Positions 9,020 to 17,924 of a stretch of DNA of 64,000 nt are shown here, piece by piece. Numbering within the stretch: the first letter of the stretch is position 1; each line of letters opens with the position of its first letter. A program made the position numbers and the translations under genes. The stretch lies in NCBI GenBank assembly GCA_016234555.1, contig JACRBJ010000081.1, positions 79,548 through 143,547 of the forward strand, in the 5' to 3' direction. This stretch comes from Chloroflexota bacterium. GTDB taxonomy: Bacteria; Chloroflexota; Anaerolineae; Anaerolineales; Villigracilaceae. Under the pieces are notes generated by a model. The model ran no database searches. It saw only the letters and a program-made list of their open reading frames with translations, and was not told where the DNA came from.

Positions 9020-9517
9020 TCAGGTTTTTGCCTGCGGCTTATATAAGAGTTGTTCACGGATGCGCAGATCGGTGTTGCGTATCTTCATGGCCAGGTCGGC
9101 GGCCAGGTTATACATGAGACGGAATCCCAATTGAGGGTAAGTCTCGCACAACATGATCAATTTGTCGCGCGGGATGACCAGCAGGTGGGTATCCTTCTGG
9201 GCGGCGCGCGCCGAGGCGGAACGCAGGCCTTCATCCACCAGGGCCACCTCGCCAAAGGATTGCCCGCGCCGCAGCTTGGAGACGACGGTATCCTTCTGGG
9301 CCGTGCCGACCGGGCCGATGATGGCCGAGTTGATCGAGATGTCCACTTCTCCCTGGGTGATGACGTACAGCTCCTTGCTGCTGTTGTTTTCAAGGAAAAT
9401 GATGTCTCCTTCATTAAACACCATTTCCTGACAAAGGTTCGCAACCAGTTCAAGTTGCGTGGACGTGAACTGGTAAAAGATGTCGCTTTGTTTGAGGTAG
9501 TTGATGAATGAGGTCAT
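9020..9517 (-). CDS. Stand-alone cyclic nucleotide-binding domain protein
   Basis: 165 residues from the ATG at 9517; a TTG 13 codons upstream is in frame but less likely. The whole protein is one CNMP-binding beta-roll: ELVANLCQEMVFNEGDIIFLE, then FGEVALVDEGLRSASARA, which matches the phosphate-binding cassette (Glu and Arg that hold the cyclic nucleotide are both present), then a C-terminal helix. There is no DNA-binding helix-turn-helix after it, unlike CRP/FNR regulators, so it must act by protein contact or as a sink. A TACACT-like -10 box lies 10 bases before the ATG. A cyclase-like protein is encoded at 25324-29241 in this window. Confidence 0.85.
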   Translation of the reverse strand: MTSFINYLKQSDIFYQFTSTQLELVANLCQEMVFNEGDIIFLENNSSKELYVITQGEVDISINSAIIGPVGTAQKDTVVSKLRRGQSFGEVALVDEGLRSASARAAQKDTHLLVIPRDKLIMLCETYPQLGFRLMYNLAADLAMKIRNTDLRIREQLLYKPQAKT

Positions 9518-9559
9518 GGTTGTTGAGAGTGTAGCATATTCAGGGATTGAGCGCAACTA

Positions 9560-10960
9560 CTACGGGTAGGATTGGATTAACCAATCCAACGGATCGATCT
9601 GAATACCATTAACCCACAATTCCCAGTGCAGGTGCGGACCCGTGATGCGGCCCGTTCCGCCCACCAGGCCGATGATCTGACCCTGCTGAACGTAGTCTCC
9701 CACCTGGACCTTGAACTCGGACTGGTGCCAAAAGCCGCTGGACACGCCCCAGCCGTGGTCGATGATCGTGGCGTTTCCGCGCACGGTCCAGAATTGGGCG
9801 AAAACCACCCGTCCCGCCGCCGGGGCGGTGATGGGCAGCCCGGTCCCGCCGCCGAAATCAAGGCCGGTATGGAAGCCGTCGATGGACAAGTCGGTTCCCT
9901 GACCAATGTAGGTGCGGCGGTTGCCATACCGCGATGTGAAATAGGTGGAATCGGCGTATTGAATGGCGGGCGAAATGAAATCCCCTGTCCATAGTTTCTC
10001 CGGGTTGGCTGGAGTGGTCAGGGTTATCAATTGCTGGGATTCAGGCTCGGTAGCGGCCGGGTCGATGGTGACCGGGTCCACATACAGAAGCGGGTCGTCG
10101 GGGTAATTGCCCGAGATGATGATTACCAGCTGCTCGTAGGATTGCGTGGTGCCGTCGGGCAGGGTGGCGTCCAGCCGCAGGGGATACAGGCCGGGCTCCA
10201 GCAGGGCGTGTACTCCCTGCAAGGCCACCTGCCTGCCATCCTCCATGAGGAAGAAGTGCAACGGGCGGTCCACCAAGATGCCGCCGAGGGTGACGCCGGG
10301 TTGGGTCTTGACGATGATCTCGCCCGTGCCGCCCTGTTTGAGGGGCAGGTAGGGGATGCTGGCGCTCTCGAAAGCCGAGGGCAGGCCGCTGGACAGTTGG
10401 CCCGAAGCGTTGCCAGGTGCGTACAGGCTGTCGCCGGGCAGGCCAGCCCAGGGCGCGGACAGGCCGTTGAGGCTGCTGACCGTCCATACGTCGGTGTTGT
10501 TCCGCACGGCCATCTCCAGCATGGATTCGCCCGGCTTAGGGCTGAGGGCGGCGTATTCGGGGGCGTTGTCCTGCTGCGGGATGATCATGCTGGCGCCGAC
10601 GTAGAATTCGGTGGGACTGACGATGTGGTTGAGTTTGCGGAAGAGCTCCGGGGAAATTTGGGTGCGGCGCAGCAGATTGTAATACGAGTCCCCAAAGTTG
10701 ATGAACTCGGTATTGAGCACGCCCGTAACCCCCTCCAGGCCCGGGATGACAAGTTGCTGACCGGCAGATAGCAGGTTGGGGTCGGCAATATTGTTGGCGG
10801 TCATCAACTCGGTCACCGAGATATTGAAGCGGGAGGCTATGGATGACAGCGTATCGCCGGGTTGAACGACATAGTAAGGCCCGCCTTCCTGTGCGGAGAC
10901 GGGGCGGACCGTGGAGAATATAATAATGAAGAAGAGGGCGGCGGAAAGGAGTTTATGCAT
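9560..10960 (-). CDS. Secreted LysM + M23 metallopeptidase (cell-wall endopeptidase)
   Basis: 466 residues from the ATG at 10960, which overlaps the end of the DUF192 gene by 8 bases; longer in-frame readings lose the signal peptide. Signal peptide MHKLLSAALFFIIIFSTV with cleavage near VSA-QE. A LysM domain follows (YVVQPGDTLSSIASRFNIS), then a second degenerate LysM-like unit, a linker region, and a C-terminal M23 domain with HTGLDFGGGTG (zinc His and Asp) and HLHWEL (HxH zinc/catalytic motif). It should bind peptidoglycan and cut cross-links during growth or division. The stop lies 42 bases before the ATG of the cyclic-nucleotide-binding gene. Confidence 0.92.
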   Translation of the reverse strand: MHKLLSAALFFIIIFSTVRPVSAQEGGPYYVVQPGDTLSSIASRFNISVTELMTANNIADPNLLSAGQQLVIPGLEGVTGVLNTEFINFGDSYYNLLRRTQISPELFRKLNHIVSPTEFYVGASMIIPQQDNAPEYAALSPKPGESMLEMAVRNNTDVWTVSSLNGLSAPWAGLPGDSLYAPGNASGQLSSGLPSAFESASIPYLPLKQGGTGEIIVKTQPGVTLGGILVDRPLHFFLMEDGRQVALQGVHALLEPGLYPLRLDATLPDGTTQSYEQLVIIISGNYPDDPLLYVDPVTIDPAATEPESQQLITLTTPANPEKLWTGDFISPAIQYADSTYFTSRYGNRRTYIGQGTDLSIDGFHTGLDFGGGTGLPITAPAAGRVVFAQFWTVRGNATIIDHGWGVSSGFWHQSEFKVQVGDYVQQGQIIGLVGGTGRITGPHLHWELWVNGIQIDPLDWLIQSYP

Positions 10961-11324
10961 CTTTGAATTCAACGCGATCCCCGATTTCGTAATTTTCCCA
11001 GCGAGTGGGGTGGATTTCCAGGATGTAGCGGGCGGGCTGCCTGGACAGGTAGGCGGGTTTCCAGGATTTGGCAATGATCTTGTCGACCACGGTCTGGCTC
11101 GAGTCGATCCAAAAAACAGCCAGATCGAAGGGGACGAAGAACATGTGGATGGACGAGTCGAGGCGGGAATCCCGCCCTTCGACCAGGAGCAGGCCTTCAT
11201 CGACGCCAAGCTGCGAACGGAACATCAGCCCGCGCAGGCGGCACAGGAACGAATCGCAGTATCCCACCTTGGCAGGGGCAGACAGGGAATGGGTAAGATT
11301 ATGAACGTGGATGGGATGAGGCAT
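10953..11324 (-). CDS. DUF192 family protein
   Basis: 123 residues from the ATG at 11324. Motifs of the family are visible: CRLRGLMFRSQLGVDEGLLL, then SSIHMFFVPFDLAVFWID, then AKSWKPAYLS and a C-terminal ARYILEI. DUF192 proteins form a small beta-barrel of unknown role and are often exported; this one has no clear signal peptide. Its last 8 bases overlap the ATG of the LysM/M23 gene, so the two are probably translated together. Confidence 0.85.
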   Translation of the reverse strand: MPHPIHVHNLTHSLSAPAKVGYCDSFLCRLRGLMFRSQLGVDEGLLLVEGRDSRLDSSIHMFFVPFDLAVFWIDSSQTVVDKIIAKSWKPAYLSRQPARYILEIHPTRWENYEIGDRVEFKDA

Positions 11325-11380
11325 GTCTGTTAATGAAACAGGGCGACCCTGAATTTGCCTGGGCCGCCCCGCGGACTGGT

Positions 11381-11779
11381 TCAGGAAACCAGGTTTTGTT
11401 GGTTCAGAATTTTTTCCACACTGGCGAGCAGATCCTGGGGGCTGAAGGGTTTGGTCACGTAATCGTCCACCTTGGCGATGTGAATGCCGAGCACGCGGTC
11501 GATGTTTTGGGCCTTGGCGGTGACGACAATCACCGGGATGTTGCGGGTTTTTTCGTCGGCTTTCATTTGCTGGTATACTTCCCACCCGTCCATATCGGGC
11601 ATCATCAAGTCGAGCAGCACCAGGTCGGGATGCTCATCCCGAATCATTTGCAGGCCCTCCCGCCCGCCGGTTGCTCCCTTGACCTCGAAGCCCCGCCTCC
11701 CCAGAATGATACGGATGAGGTCGATCATCTCTGATTCATCTTCGATACATAAAATACGCTTAACCGGTTGACTGCTCAT
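11381..11779 (-). CDS. Single-domain response regulator (receiver only)
   Basis: 132 residues from the ATG at 11779, preceded by AAAGGTG. All receiver residues are present: acidic pair in CIEDES, phospho-acceptor Asp in LVLLDLMMPDMDGW, Thr in VIVVTAKAQ, and Lys in DYVTKPFSP. There is no output domain, so it signals by protein-protein contact, as CheY or Spo0F do. No histidine kinase gene is adjacent. Divergent from the exonuclease III gene. Close spacing suggests it leads the transcript DUF192 - LysM/M23 - CNBD. Confidence 0.93.
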   Translation of the reverse strand: MSSQPVKRILCIEDESEMIDLIRIILGRRGFEVKGATGGREGLQMIRDEHPDLVLLDLMMPDMDGWEVYQQMKADEKTRNIPVIVVTAKAQNIDRVLGIHIAKVDDYVTKPFSPQDLLASVEKILNQQNLVS

Positions 11780-11878
11780 AAGACACCTTTCTGATAGTTT
11801 ACCATAAAAGAGTGCGGCCATTCTATTACCGTTGACCTTTGTGTCGGTCGACTGATTGGAACAAAAAGAACATTGGGC

Positions 11879-12640
11879 ATGAGGATTATTACCTGGAATG
11901 TAAACGGTTTGCGGGCTGCCTTGGGAAAGAATGCGCTCGCCTGGGCTTGGGATCGACAGCCGGATGCGTTATGCCTGCAGGAGATCAAGGTCCGCCCGGA
12001 GCAATTGACCGAAGAGCAGCGCACCTTCCCGCTTCGCGAAGTCATCTGGCATCCCGCCGAGCGCGCGGGATACAGCGGTGTAGCGACCTTCCTGGGCGCG
12101 CCCGCCCTGGAGATAAAGATCGGAATGGACGCTCCCGTTTTCGATGTCGAGGGGCGCGTCATCCAGACCCGGCATCCAGACTTTCGCCTGTTCAATATTT
12201 ATTTCCCGAACGGCGGGCGCGGCGAGGACCGCGTGGCCTACAAGTTGGATTTTTATGCCCACCTGCTCGATCTGTGCGATGAACTTCACGCGCGCGGGGA
12301 GTCTGTCATCATCACCGGCGATTTCAATACCGCCCACCAGCCCATCGACCTCAAGAATCCAAAGGAAAACGAAAAGATCTCGGGTTTCATGCCCGAGGAG
12401 CGGGCCTGGGTGCAGAAATTCCTCGATCACGGCTTTGTAGACGCCTACCGCCACCTGTATCCAGAAAAAGTGGAATACACCTGGTGGACCTACCGCCTGA
12501 ATGCCCGCGCCCGCGGCATCGGCTGGCGCTTGGACTACTTTCTAGTGTCGGAAGCCCTGATGCCACGCATCCGCGACGTGATCGTTCATACGGACGTTCA
12601 AGGCTCCGATCATTGCCCCGTAGAGTTAATTTTAGATTAG
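11879..12640 (+). CDS. xth: Exodeoxyribonuclease III
   Basis: 253 residues from the ATG at 11879 (an in-frame TTG sits two codons upstream). Endonuclease/exonuclease/phosphatase fold with the ExoIII signature: ITWNVNGLRA at the N-terminus, LCLQEIKV (metal Glu), YFPNGGRGEDR, GDFNTAH (catalytic Asp-Asn), YTWWTYR, and C-terminal QGSDHCPVEL (catalytic Asp-His). It repairs DNA by cutting 5' of abasic sites and trimming 3' ends. Likely monocistronic; FtsH downstream has its own promoter. Confidence 0.95.
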   Translation: MRIITWNVNGLRAALGKNALAWAWDRQPDALCLQEIKVRPEQLTEEQRTFPLREVIWHPAERAGYSGVATFLGAPALEIKIGMDAPVFDVEGRVIQTRHPDFRLFNIYFPNGGRGEDRVAYKLDFYAHLLDLCDELHARGESVIITGDFNTAHQPIDLKNPKENEKISGFMPEERAWVQKFLDHGFVDAYRHLYPEKVEYTWWTYRLNARARGIGWRLDYFLVSEALMPRIRDVIVHTDVQGSDHCPVELILD

Positions 12641-12736
12641 ACTGGCACATTTTCCTGAAATTGATGGTTTTTGACGGAGAAGTGTTAGAGAATCGTAGAA
12701 AGATTTACCCGTTCAGTGCGTCTAGGAGAGCGGAGT

Positions 12737-12745
12737 TGGTATAAT
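12737..12745 (+). promoter_or_regulatory. Extended -10 promoter of ftsH
   Basis: TGgTATAAT at 12737-12745, a perfect extended -10 box, 23 bases before the ftsH GTG. No convincing -35 box is seen, as expected for an extended -10 promoter. Confidence 0.65.
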
Positions 12746-12768
12746 TCGGAAACTATTTGGAGGATTCC

Positions 12769-14634
12769 GTGAATTCACGCAGTCAAAATTTCATCGTCTA
12801 CTTCGTGCTTATCGTGGCGATTGCGGCTATGATCTATATTGGTTTACGTCAGGAAACCCCGGGACAGGAAGTCCTGACGATCAACCAGGTAGCCCAGGAT
12901 GTCAAAGATGGCGAAGTGGCCCGCATCGTAATCGAAGAAGAAAACCATATACGTGTGGTTTATTCGAGCGGAACCGAGAATGAGAAAGACGCCTACAAGG
13001 AACAGGATGCCACCCTGGTGGAGCAATTGAAAAGCCTAGGTGTTTCCGAGGAGCAGCTTTCCCCGGAGAATGTGGTCATCGAGGTCAAGCAGCCGTCCCT
13101 GTGGACGAATCTCCTGGGCCCGACCCTCATTTACATCCTGCCGTTATTGTTGATGGTGGGTGTCTTGTGGTTCGTCTTCCGCCAGGCGCAGGGCTCGAAT
13201 AACGCCGCCATGTCCTTCGGCAAGAGCCGCGCCCGCATGTTCAGCGGCGAGCATCCCACCGTCACGTTCGCGGATGTGGCCGGGGTCGAAGAGTCCAAGC
13301 AGGAATTGGCCGAAGTGGTCGAATTCCTCAAGGAGCCGCAGAAGTTCATCCAGTTGGGCGCGCGCATTCCCAAGGGCGTCCTGCTGGTTGGCCCTCCTGG
13401 AACGGGCAAGACCCTGCTGGCCAAGGCCGTTTCGGGCGAGGCGGGCGTTCCGTTCTTCTCGATCTCGGGTTCCGAGTTCGTGGAAATGTTCGTGGGCGTC
13501 GGTGCCAGCCGTGTGCGCGACCTGTTCGATCAAGCCAAGCGACACTCGCCCTGCATCGTGTTCGTGGACGAGATCGACGCCGTAGGCCGTCAGCGCGGAG
13601 CAGGCCTGGGTGGCTCGCACGATGAGCGCGAGCAGACCCTCAACCAGATGCTGGTGGAGATGGACGGTTTCGATACTGATACCAACATCATCATCATTGC
13701 CGCGACCAACCGTCCCGACATCCTCGACCCGGCGCTGCTGCGCCCGGGCCGCTTCGACCGCCGCGTGACCCTCGACCGCCCCGACGTAAAGGGACGCGAG
13801 GCCATCCTGAAAGTGCATGTCAAGGGCAAGCCCCTGGAACCCGAAGTGGATCTGAGCTCCCTGGCGCGCGGCACCCCAGGCTTTGTCGGCGCGGATCTGG
13901 AAAACCTGGTCAACGAATCTGCCATCCTGGCTGCCCGCCGCAACAAGAAATCCATCGGGCAGGTGGACATGGAAGATGCCATCGAACGTGTGGTGATGGG
14001 CCCTGAACGCAAGTCCCGCCTGATCTCGGACGAGGAGAAGCGTATTATTGCCTACCATGAGGCTGGACATGCCGTGGTGGCCAATACCCTGGCCGAGGCG
14101 GATCCTGTCCAAAAAGTGACCATCGTTGGCCGCGGACAGGCTGGCGGCGTGACCTGGTTCCGCCCCGATGAGGACCGTATCCTCATGTCCCGCAAGAAGA
14201 TGCTGGCGACCCTGGCCTATGCTCTGGGCGGCCGCGCCGCAGAGGAGATCGTCTTCGACGACATCACCTCGGGCGCCTCCAATGACATCGAGCAGGTGAC
14301 GCGCATGGCGCGCGCCATGGTCACCCGCCTGGGCATGAGCGATGAAATGGGCAATGTGGTCTACGGCCAAAAAGAGGAGTTGATCTTCCTCGGGCGCGAG
14401 ATCTCCGAACAGCGTGATTATTCCGAGGCTGTGGCCGAACAGATCGACCGCGAAGTCCGCAAGATCGTGGATGAATCCTACCGCCTGTCCAAGGAAATGC
14501 TTAGGCAGTATCGCACACAATTGGACCTGGTGGCCGCCAAGCTTCTCGAAGTCGAGTCGATTACCCGCGAGGAGTTCGAACAACTCTTCCCGCCGCCGAC
14601 CCCCAAGAAGAGCGGCACACCGCAGTTGGCGTAG
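12769..14634 (+). CDS. ftsH: ATP-dependent zinc metalloprotease FtsH
   Basis: 621 residues from the GTG at 12769, placed by the ribosome site TGGAGGA five bases before it. Two transmembrane segments flank a short extracytoplasmic domain (about residues 7-24 and 113-137). The AAA domain has Walker A GPPGTGKT near residue 209, Walker B IVFVDEIDAVGRQRG, and the second region of homology RPDILDPALLRPGRFDR. The M41 zinc motif HEAGH is near residue 430 and the third zinc ligand Asp lies in ITSGASNDIEQ. It degrades damaged and regulatory membrane proteins. Transcription is ended by a GNRA-loop terminator at 14670-14703. Confidence 0.97.
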   Translation: MNSRSQNFIVYFVLIVAIAAMIYIGLRQETPGQEVLTINQVAQDVKDGEVARIVIEEENHIRVVYSSGTENEKDAYKEQDATLVEQLKSLGVSEEQLSPENVVIEVKQPSLWTNLLGPTLIYILPLLLMVGVLWFVFRQAQGSNNAAMSFGKSRARMFSGEHPTVTFADVAGVEESKQELAEVVEFLKEPQKFIQLGARIPKGVLLVGPPGTGKTLLAKAVSGEAGVPFFSISGSEFVEMFVGVGASRVRDLFDQAKRHSPCIVFVDEIDAVGRQRGAGLGGSHDEREQTLNQMLVEMDGFDTDTNIIIIAATNRPDILDPALLRPGRFDRRVTLDRPDVKGREAILKVHVKGKPLEPEVDLSSLARGTPGFVGADLENLVNESAILAARRNKKSIGQVDMEDAIERVVMGPERKSRLISDEEKRIIAYHEAGHAVVANTLAEADPVQKVTIVGRGQAGGVTWFRPDEDRILMSRKKMLATLAYALGGRAAEEIVFDDITSGASNDIEQVTRMARAMVTRLGMSDEMGNVVYGQKEELIFLGREISEQRDYSEAVAEQIDREVRKIVDESYRLSKEMLRQYRTQLDLVAAKLLEVESITREEFEQLFPPPTPKKSGTPQLA

Positions 14635-14669
14635 GGTGGGGTGGGACGTAAATAAGTAAACAGGTAAAC

Positions 14670-14703
14670 AAAAGAGCCTTCTGGGAAACCAGGAGGCTCT
14701 TTT
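14670..14703 (+). terminator. Intrinsic terminator with GAAA tetraloop between ftsH and the acyl-CoA ligase
   Basis: A 15-bp stem (14670-14684 with 14689-14703, one G-T pair) is closed by a GAAA tetraloop. A-rich and T-rich ends mean it can terminate both convergent genes. Confidence 0.9.
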
Positions 14704-14749
14704 CTGATTTGCGAGCGGCGGCAGTCTACCTGCCAACTTGTTTGCCGAT

Positions 14750-16456
14750 CTACTTGCTGTCTGTCTCTTTGTGCTGGCGAACCAACTCACGACGCAGGAT
14801 TTTGCCGACCGTAGTCTTGGGTAGTTCACTGCGGAACTCGTAGTGGGTGGGAACCTTGTACGCGGCCAGCCGTTCCTTGCACCAGGCCTTGAGTTCCTCT
14901 TCGGTGATGGTCTGCCCGGGCTTGAGCACGATCCAGGCCTTGACTGTCTCGCCGCGATACGGATCGGGGATGCCCGCCACGCCGACTTCCATGATCTTCG
15001 GGTTGGCGGCCAGGGCCTCCTCCACCTCGCGCGGCCAGACCTGGAATCCACCCGGCTTGATCAGTTCCTTCTTGCGGTCGACAATGTAGAAATAGCCATC
15101 CTCGTCCATCTGGGCGATGTCGCCCGTGAACAGCCAGACCCTGCCGTCCTTCATCGTGCGCAGGGAGTTGGAGGTCTCAGTCGGCATGTTGTGATAGCCC
15201 TTCATGACCTGCGGACCGTTGATGATGATCTCGCCGACTTCGCCCTGGCCGAGTTCGGTCTCGCCGTCGTCCAGGCTGACGATCTTCACGTCCACGTCGG
15301 GCAGGGGCATGCCGATGGAGCCGGTCTTGTTCACGCCGTTGAGAGGGTTGCAGTGCGTGGCGGTCGGCGCCTCGGACAGGCCGTAGCCTTCGAAGACCTT
15401 GCCTCCCGTCAGCTTCTCGAATTGTTCCTTGGTCTCGCGCAGCAGCGCAGCCGACCCCGAGATGCAGGCCTTGATCGAAGACAGGTCGTATTTGCCCGCC
15501 TTCACGTCGGGGTGGTTGTTGATGCCGTTATACAGCGCAGGCACACCGGGGAAGATGGTGGCCTTGTATTTGGTGATGTTTTCCAGCACGTCCTTCAAGT
15601 CGCGCGCGTTTGGCACCATGACCATGCTGCCGCCGTTCGACATGGCAAAGTTCATGCCCGCCACCATGCCGTAGACGTGGAAGAGCGGGATGGCCATCAG
15701 CACCACTTCCTTGCCTGGTTCGAGGCCCGTCATCCACGACTTGATCTGGAGGGTATTGGCCACCACGTTGCGGTGCATGGCCACGGCGCCCTTCGAGACG
15801 CCCGTGGTCCCGCCCGAGTACTGGAACAGGGCCGTGTCATCGGGACCAATCTCCAGGGCGGGGCGTTTTGCGTTGGCGTATTTGGCGATCAGGTCCTGCA
15901 TCCAAACCTCGCCCTCGCCGAGTCCGCCCTCGATGCGGAAGCCGCCTTTCTTCTCCTTTGCCAGGGTAAACAGCACACGCAGGAGCGGCGGGAGGGCCTC
16001 CTTCAAGTTGGTCACAATCAACTTCTTGATCTTGGTCTTGGGTTGGGCGGCCTTGATCGTCTTGTAGAAGTTGGTCATCACGAACATCACTTCGATGCCC
16101 GCGTCGCTGGCCTGGTGCTCGATCTCGGGTGCGGTGTAGAGGGGATTGGTGGCCACCACCACGCCGCCCGCCTTGAGGATGGCGTAATAGGCCATCACGA
16201 ATTGCGGCGTGTTCGGCATGAAGATACCCACACGGTCGCCCTTCTTGACGCCCATGTCCACCAGCGCCGCGGCCAAATGGTCGGTGATCTCGTTCATCTC
16301 CTTGTATGCAACAACCGCGCCCTTGAAGATCGTACAGGCGCGGTCGGGATACTTGCGCGCGGAATCATCCAAAAAATGAAACAGCGGCGCTTGCGGATAT
16401 TCGATTGCCTCGGGTACCCCTTTGTCGTAATGTGCCACCCACGGTCGGTCCTTCAT
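14750..16456 (-). CDS. Long-chain fatty-acid--CoA ligase (AMP-forming)
   Basis: 568 residues, typical of FadD-type ligases. The AMP-binding P-loop reads YSGGTTGVSKGA, the second core motif YGLSEAPT, and the third GDIAQMDEDGYFYIVDRKKELI (split as GDIAQMDEDGY and DRKKELI), with the C-terminal catalytic Lys in KTTVGKILRREL. It activates fatty acids with ATP and CoA for lipid synthesis or beta-oxidation; chain length cannot be told. ATG at 16456 with a strong AAAGGAGGAGG ribosome site, and a good promoter lies upstream at 16492-16519. No beta-oxidation genes are adjacent. Confidence 0.92.
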   Translation of the reverse strand: MKDRPWVAHYDKGVPEAIEYPQAPLFHFLDDSARKYPDRACTIFKGAVVAYKEMNEITDHLAAALVDMGVKKGDRVGIFMPNTPQFVMAYYAILKAGGVVVATNPLYTAPEIEHQASDAGIEVMFVMTNFYKTIKAAQPKTKIKKLIVTNLKEALPPLLRVLFTLAKEKKGGFRIEGGLGEGEVWMQDLIAKYANAKRPALEIGPDDTALFQYSGGTTGVSKGAVAMHRNVVANTLQIKSWMTGLEPGKEVVLMAIPLFHVYGMVAGMNFAMSNGGSMVMVPNARDLKDVLENITKYKATIFPGVPALYNGINNHPDVKAGKYDLSSIKACISGSAALLRETKEQFEKLTGGKVFEGYGLSEAPTATHCNPLNGVNKTGSIGMPLPDVDVKIVSLDDGETELGQGEVGEIIINGPQVMKGYHNMPTETSNSLRTMKDGRVWLFTGDIAQMDEDGYFYIVDRKKELIKPGGFQVWPREVEEALAANPKIMEVGVAGIPDPYRGETVKAWIVLKPGQTITEEELKAWCKERLAAYKVPTHYEFRSELPKTTVGKILRRELVRQHKETDSK

Positions 16457-16491
16457 TGTGCCTCCTCCTTTAGCTGGTTTACGTTTGAATT

Positions 16492-16519
16492 AGTATAGCT
16501 TGAAAAAATGAAAAGTCAA
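16492..16519 (-). promoter_or_regulatory. Sigma-70-type promoter of the acyl-CoA ligase gene
   Basis: On the minus strand TTGACT (16519-16514) and TATACT (16497-16492) are 16 bases apart. It ends about 35 bases before the ATG at 16456 and sits just downstream of the miaA stop. Confidence 0.75.
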
Positions 16520-16522
16520 TAT

Positions 16523-17449
16523 TCAGGCGAATTTCTTCTGATGGATGAGCGTCATCACTTTTTCGAGCACATCCGCATCGCCCGCCTCGAACCAGTGGAT
16601 ATTGGGGTCGGACTCCTTGAACCAGTTGCCCTGGCGGCGGACGAAGATGCGCGTGATGCGTTTCATCTGGACCTGGGCCTGTTCCCCGCTCATTTGGCCG
16701 CCCAACACCTGACAGCACTCCCGATACCCGATCCCCGACATGGATGGCAATTCGGGCGAATAGCCCCTGGCCAGCAGGGCGCGGACTTCGTCCAGCAAGC
16801 CCGCCGCGAACATGGCTTCGATGCGCGCATCCAATCGCGCGTATAGTTCCTCGCGCGGACGCTTGAGTCCGACGGTCAGCAGGTCGTAGGGTGAATCGCT
16901 TTGCCCGCGCTGTTCGGAGAATTTCCTGCCCGTGGTGAAGATCACCTCCAGGGCGCGGATGGTGCGGCGCACATTGCGCAGGTCGATCACGGCGGCGGCC
17001 TCAGGGTCGAGGGCCTTCAACTTTTCATACAGCCACTCTTTCCCTCTTTCTTCAGCCAGCTTTTCCAGTTCGGTCCGCAGCCTTGAATCTGGCACCACCT
17101 CGGGCGGAGTCCAGCCCTGGGTCACCGCGCGGACGTATTGTCCCGTCCCGCCGACCAGCAGCGGCAGTTTTCCGCGCGCGTGAATGTCTGCGATGATTTT
17201 CTGCGCTGTCTGCTGGAACATGGCCAGCGACCAGGTCTCATTGGGGTCGGCCACGTTGATCAAGTGATGCGGCGCGCGCGCCTGCTCCGCGGGCGTGGGC
17301 TTGGCGGTGCCAATATCCATGCCGCGGTAGAACAGGCGCGAATCGGCCGAGACGATCTCGCCATTGAGTCGTTCCGCCAGGCGGATGGCGAGTTCGGTCT
17401 TGCCTACAGCCGTCGGGCCGACAAGGAGGAGCAGGGGAGGTTTGGTCAT
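16523..17449 (-). CDS. miaA: tRNA dimethylallyltransferase MiaA
   Basis: 308 residues from the ATG at 17449; a longer frame to 17518 adds a non-conserved stretch. P-loop GPTAVGKTELA near residue 11, the DSRLFYRGMDIGTAKPT substrate loop, HHLINVADPNETWS, and VGGTGQYVRA are all diagnostic. The enzyme adds a dimethylallyl group to A37 of tRNAs reading UNN codons. It is in line with yraN and a glycosyltransferase gene, spaced by about 50 bases each. The stop lies right at the acyl-CoA ligase promoter. Confidence 0.95.
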   Translation of the reverse strand: MTKPPLLLLVGPTAVGKTELAIRLAERLNGEIVSADSRLFYRGMDIGTAKPTPAEQARAPHHLINVADPNETWSLAMFQQTAQKIIADIHARGKLPLLVGGTGQYVRAVTQGWTPPEVVPDSRLRTELEKLAEERGKEWLYEKLKALDPEAAAVIDLRNVRRTIRALEVIFTTGRKFSEQRGQSDSPYDLLTVGLKRPREELYARLDARIEAMFAAGLLDEVRALLARGYSPELPSMSGIGYRECCQVLGGQMSGEQAQVQMKRITRIFVRRQGNWFKESDPNIHWFEAGDADVLEKVMTLIHQKKFA

Positions 17450-17501
17450 GGTTGTTGGATCCAGATAACGATACCATAAACGAAAGGACCATCCCTTGAA
17501 A

Positions 17502-17867
17502 TCATATTGCACTCTCAAAATATGTGATGACCGGTTTCATACCTGGCCTGCCTTCGACGGAGATGACGTCGATCTGCCAATGGTCGACGGCGTGCTCGGC
17601 GGCGTAATGTTCGGCGGCGGCCAGCATGTGTTGTTGTTTGCGCGCGGAGACGGCCACCTCGGGCGGACCGAAACTGGCCGAGGTGCGCGTCTTGACCTCG
17701 ACAAAGAGGGTCACATCTCCGTGTTGGGCGACCAGGTCGATCTCGCCGTAGGGGGTGCGGACGTTGCGGGCCAGCACCTCGCAGCCTTGCGCAATGAGAT
17801 ACTCGGCGGCGGCGGATTCGCCCCAGCGGCCGATGCGTTGGTTGTGGGTGGGAAGTTTGGCGGGCAT
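17502..17867 (-). CDS. yraN: YraN/UPF0102 family endonuclease-like protein
   Basis: 121 residues from the ATG at 17867 (a TTG 11 codons upstream is also in frame). The nuclease-fold signature is present: RIGRWGESAAAEYLIAQG, then YGEIDLVAQHGDVTLFVEVK (PD-ExK-like core with Glu, Asp and EVK), then AVSARKQQHM. The family is widespread and of uncertain role, thought to act on DNA. It lies between miaA and a glycosyltransferase gene. Confidence 0.9.
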   Translation of the reverse strand: MPAKLPTHNQRIGRWGESAAAEYLIAQGCEVLARNVRTPYGEIDLVAQHGDVTLFVEVKTRTSASFGPPEVAVSARKQQHMLAAAEHYAAEHAVDHWQIDVISVEGRPGMKPVITYFESAI

Positions 17868-17924
17868 GATATGGGTGTTGTGTTTCAGAGAACCAGTCAA
17901 AAGTCGGGAGACTTTTGAATCCGT

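Noticed and set aside
13144..15051. Long minus-strand ORF opposite ftsH (635 codons)
   Set aside because: It covers ftsH antisense and then the intergenic terminator and the start of the ligase gene; residue make-up is typical of a high-GC shadow, and it has no motif or ribosome site.
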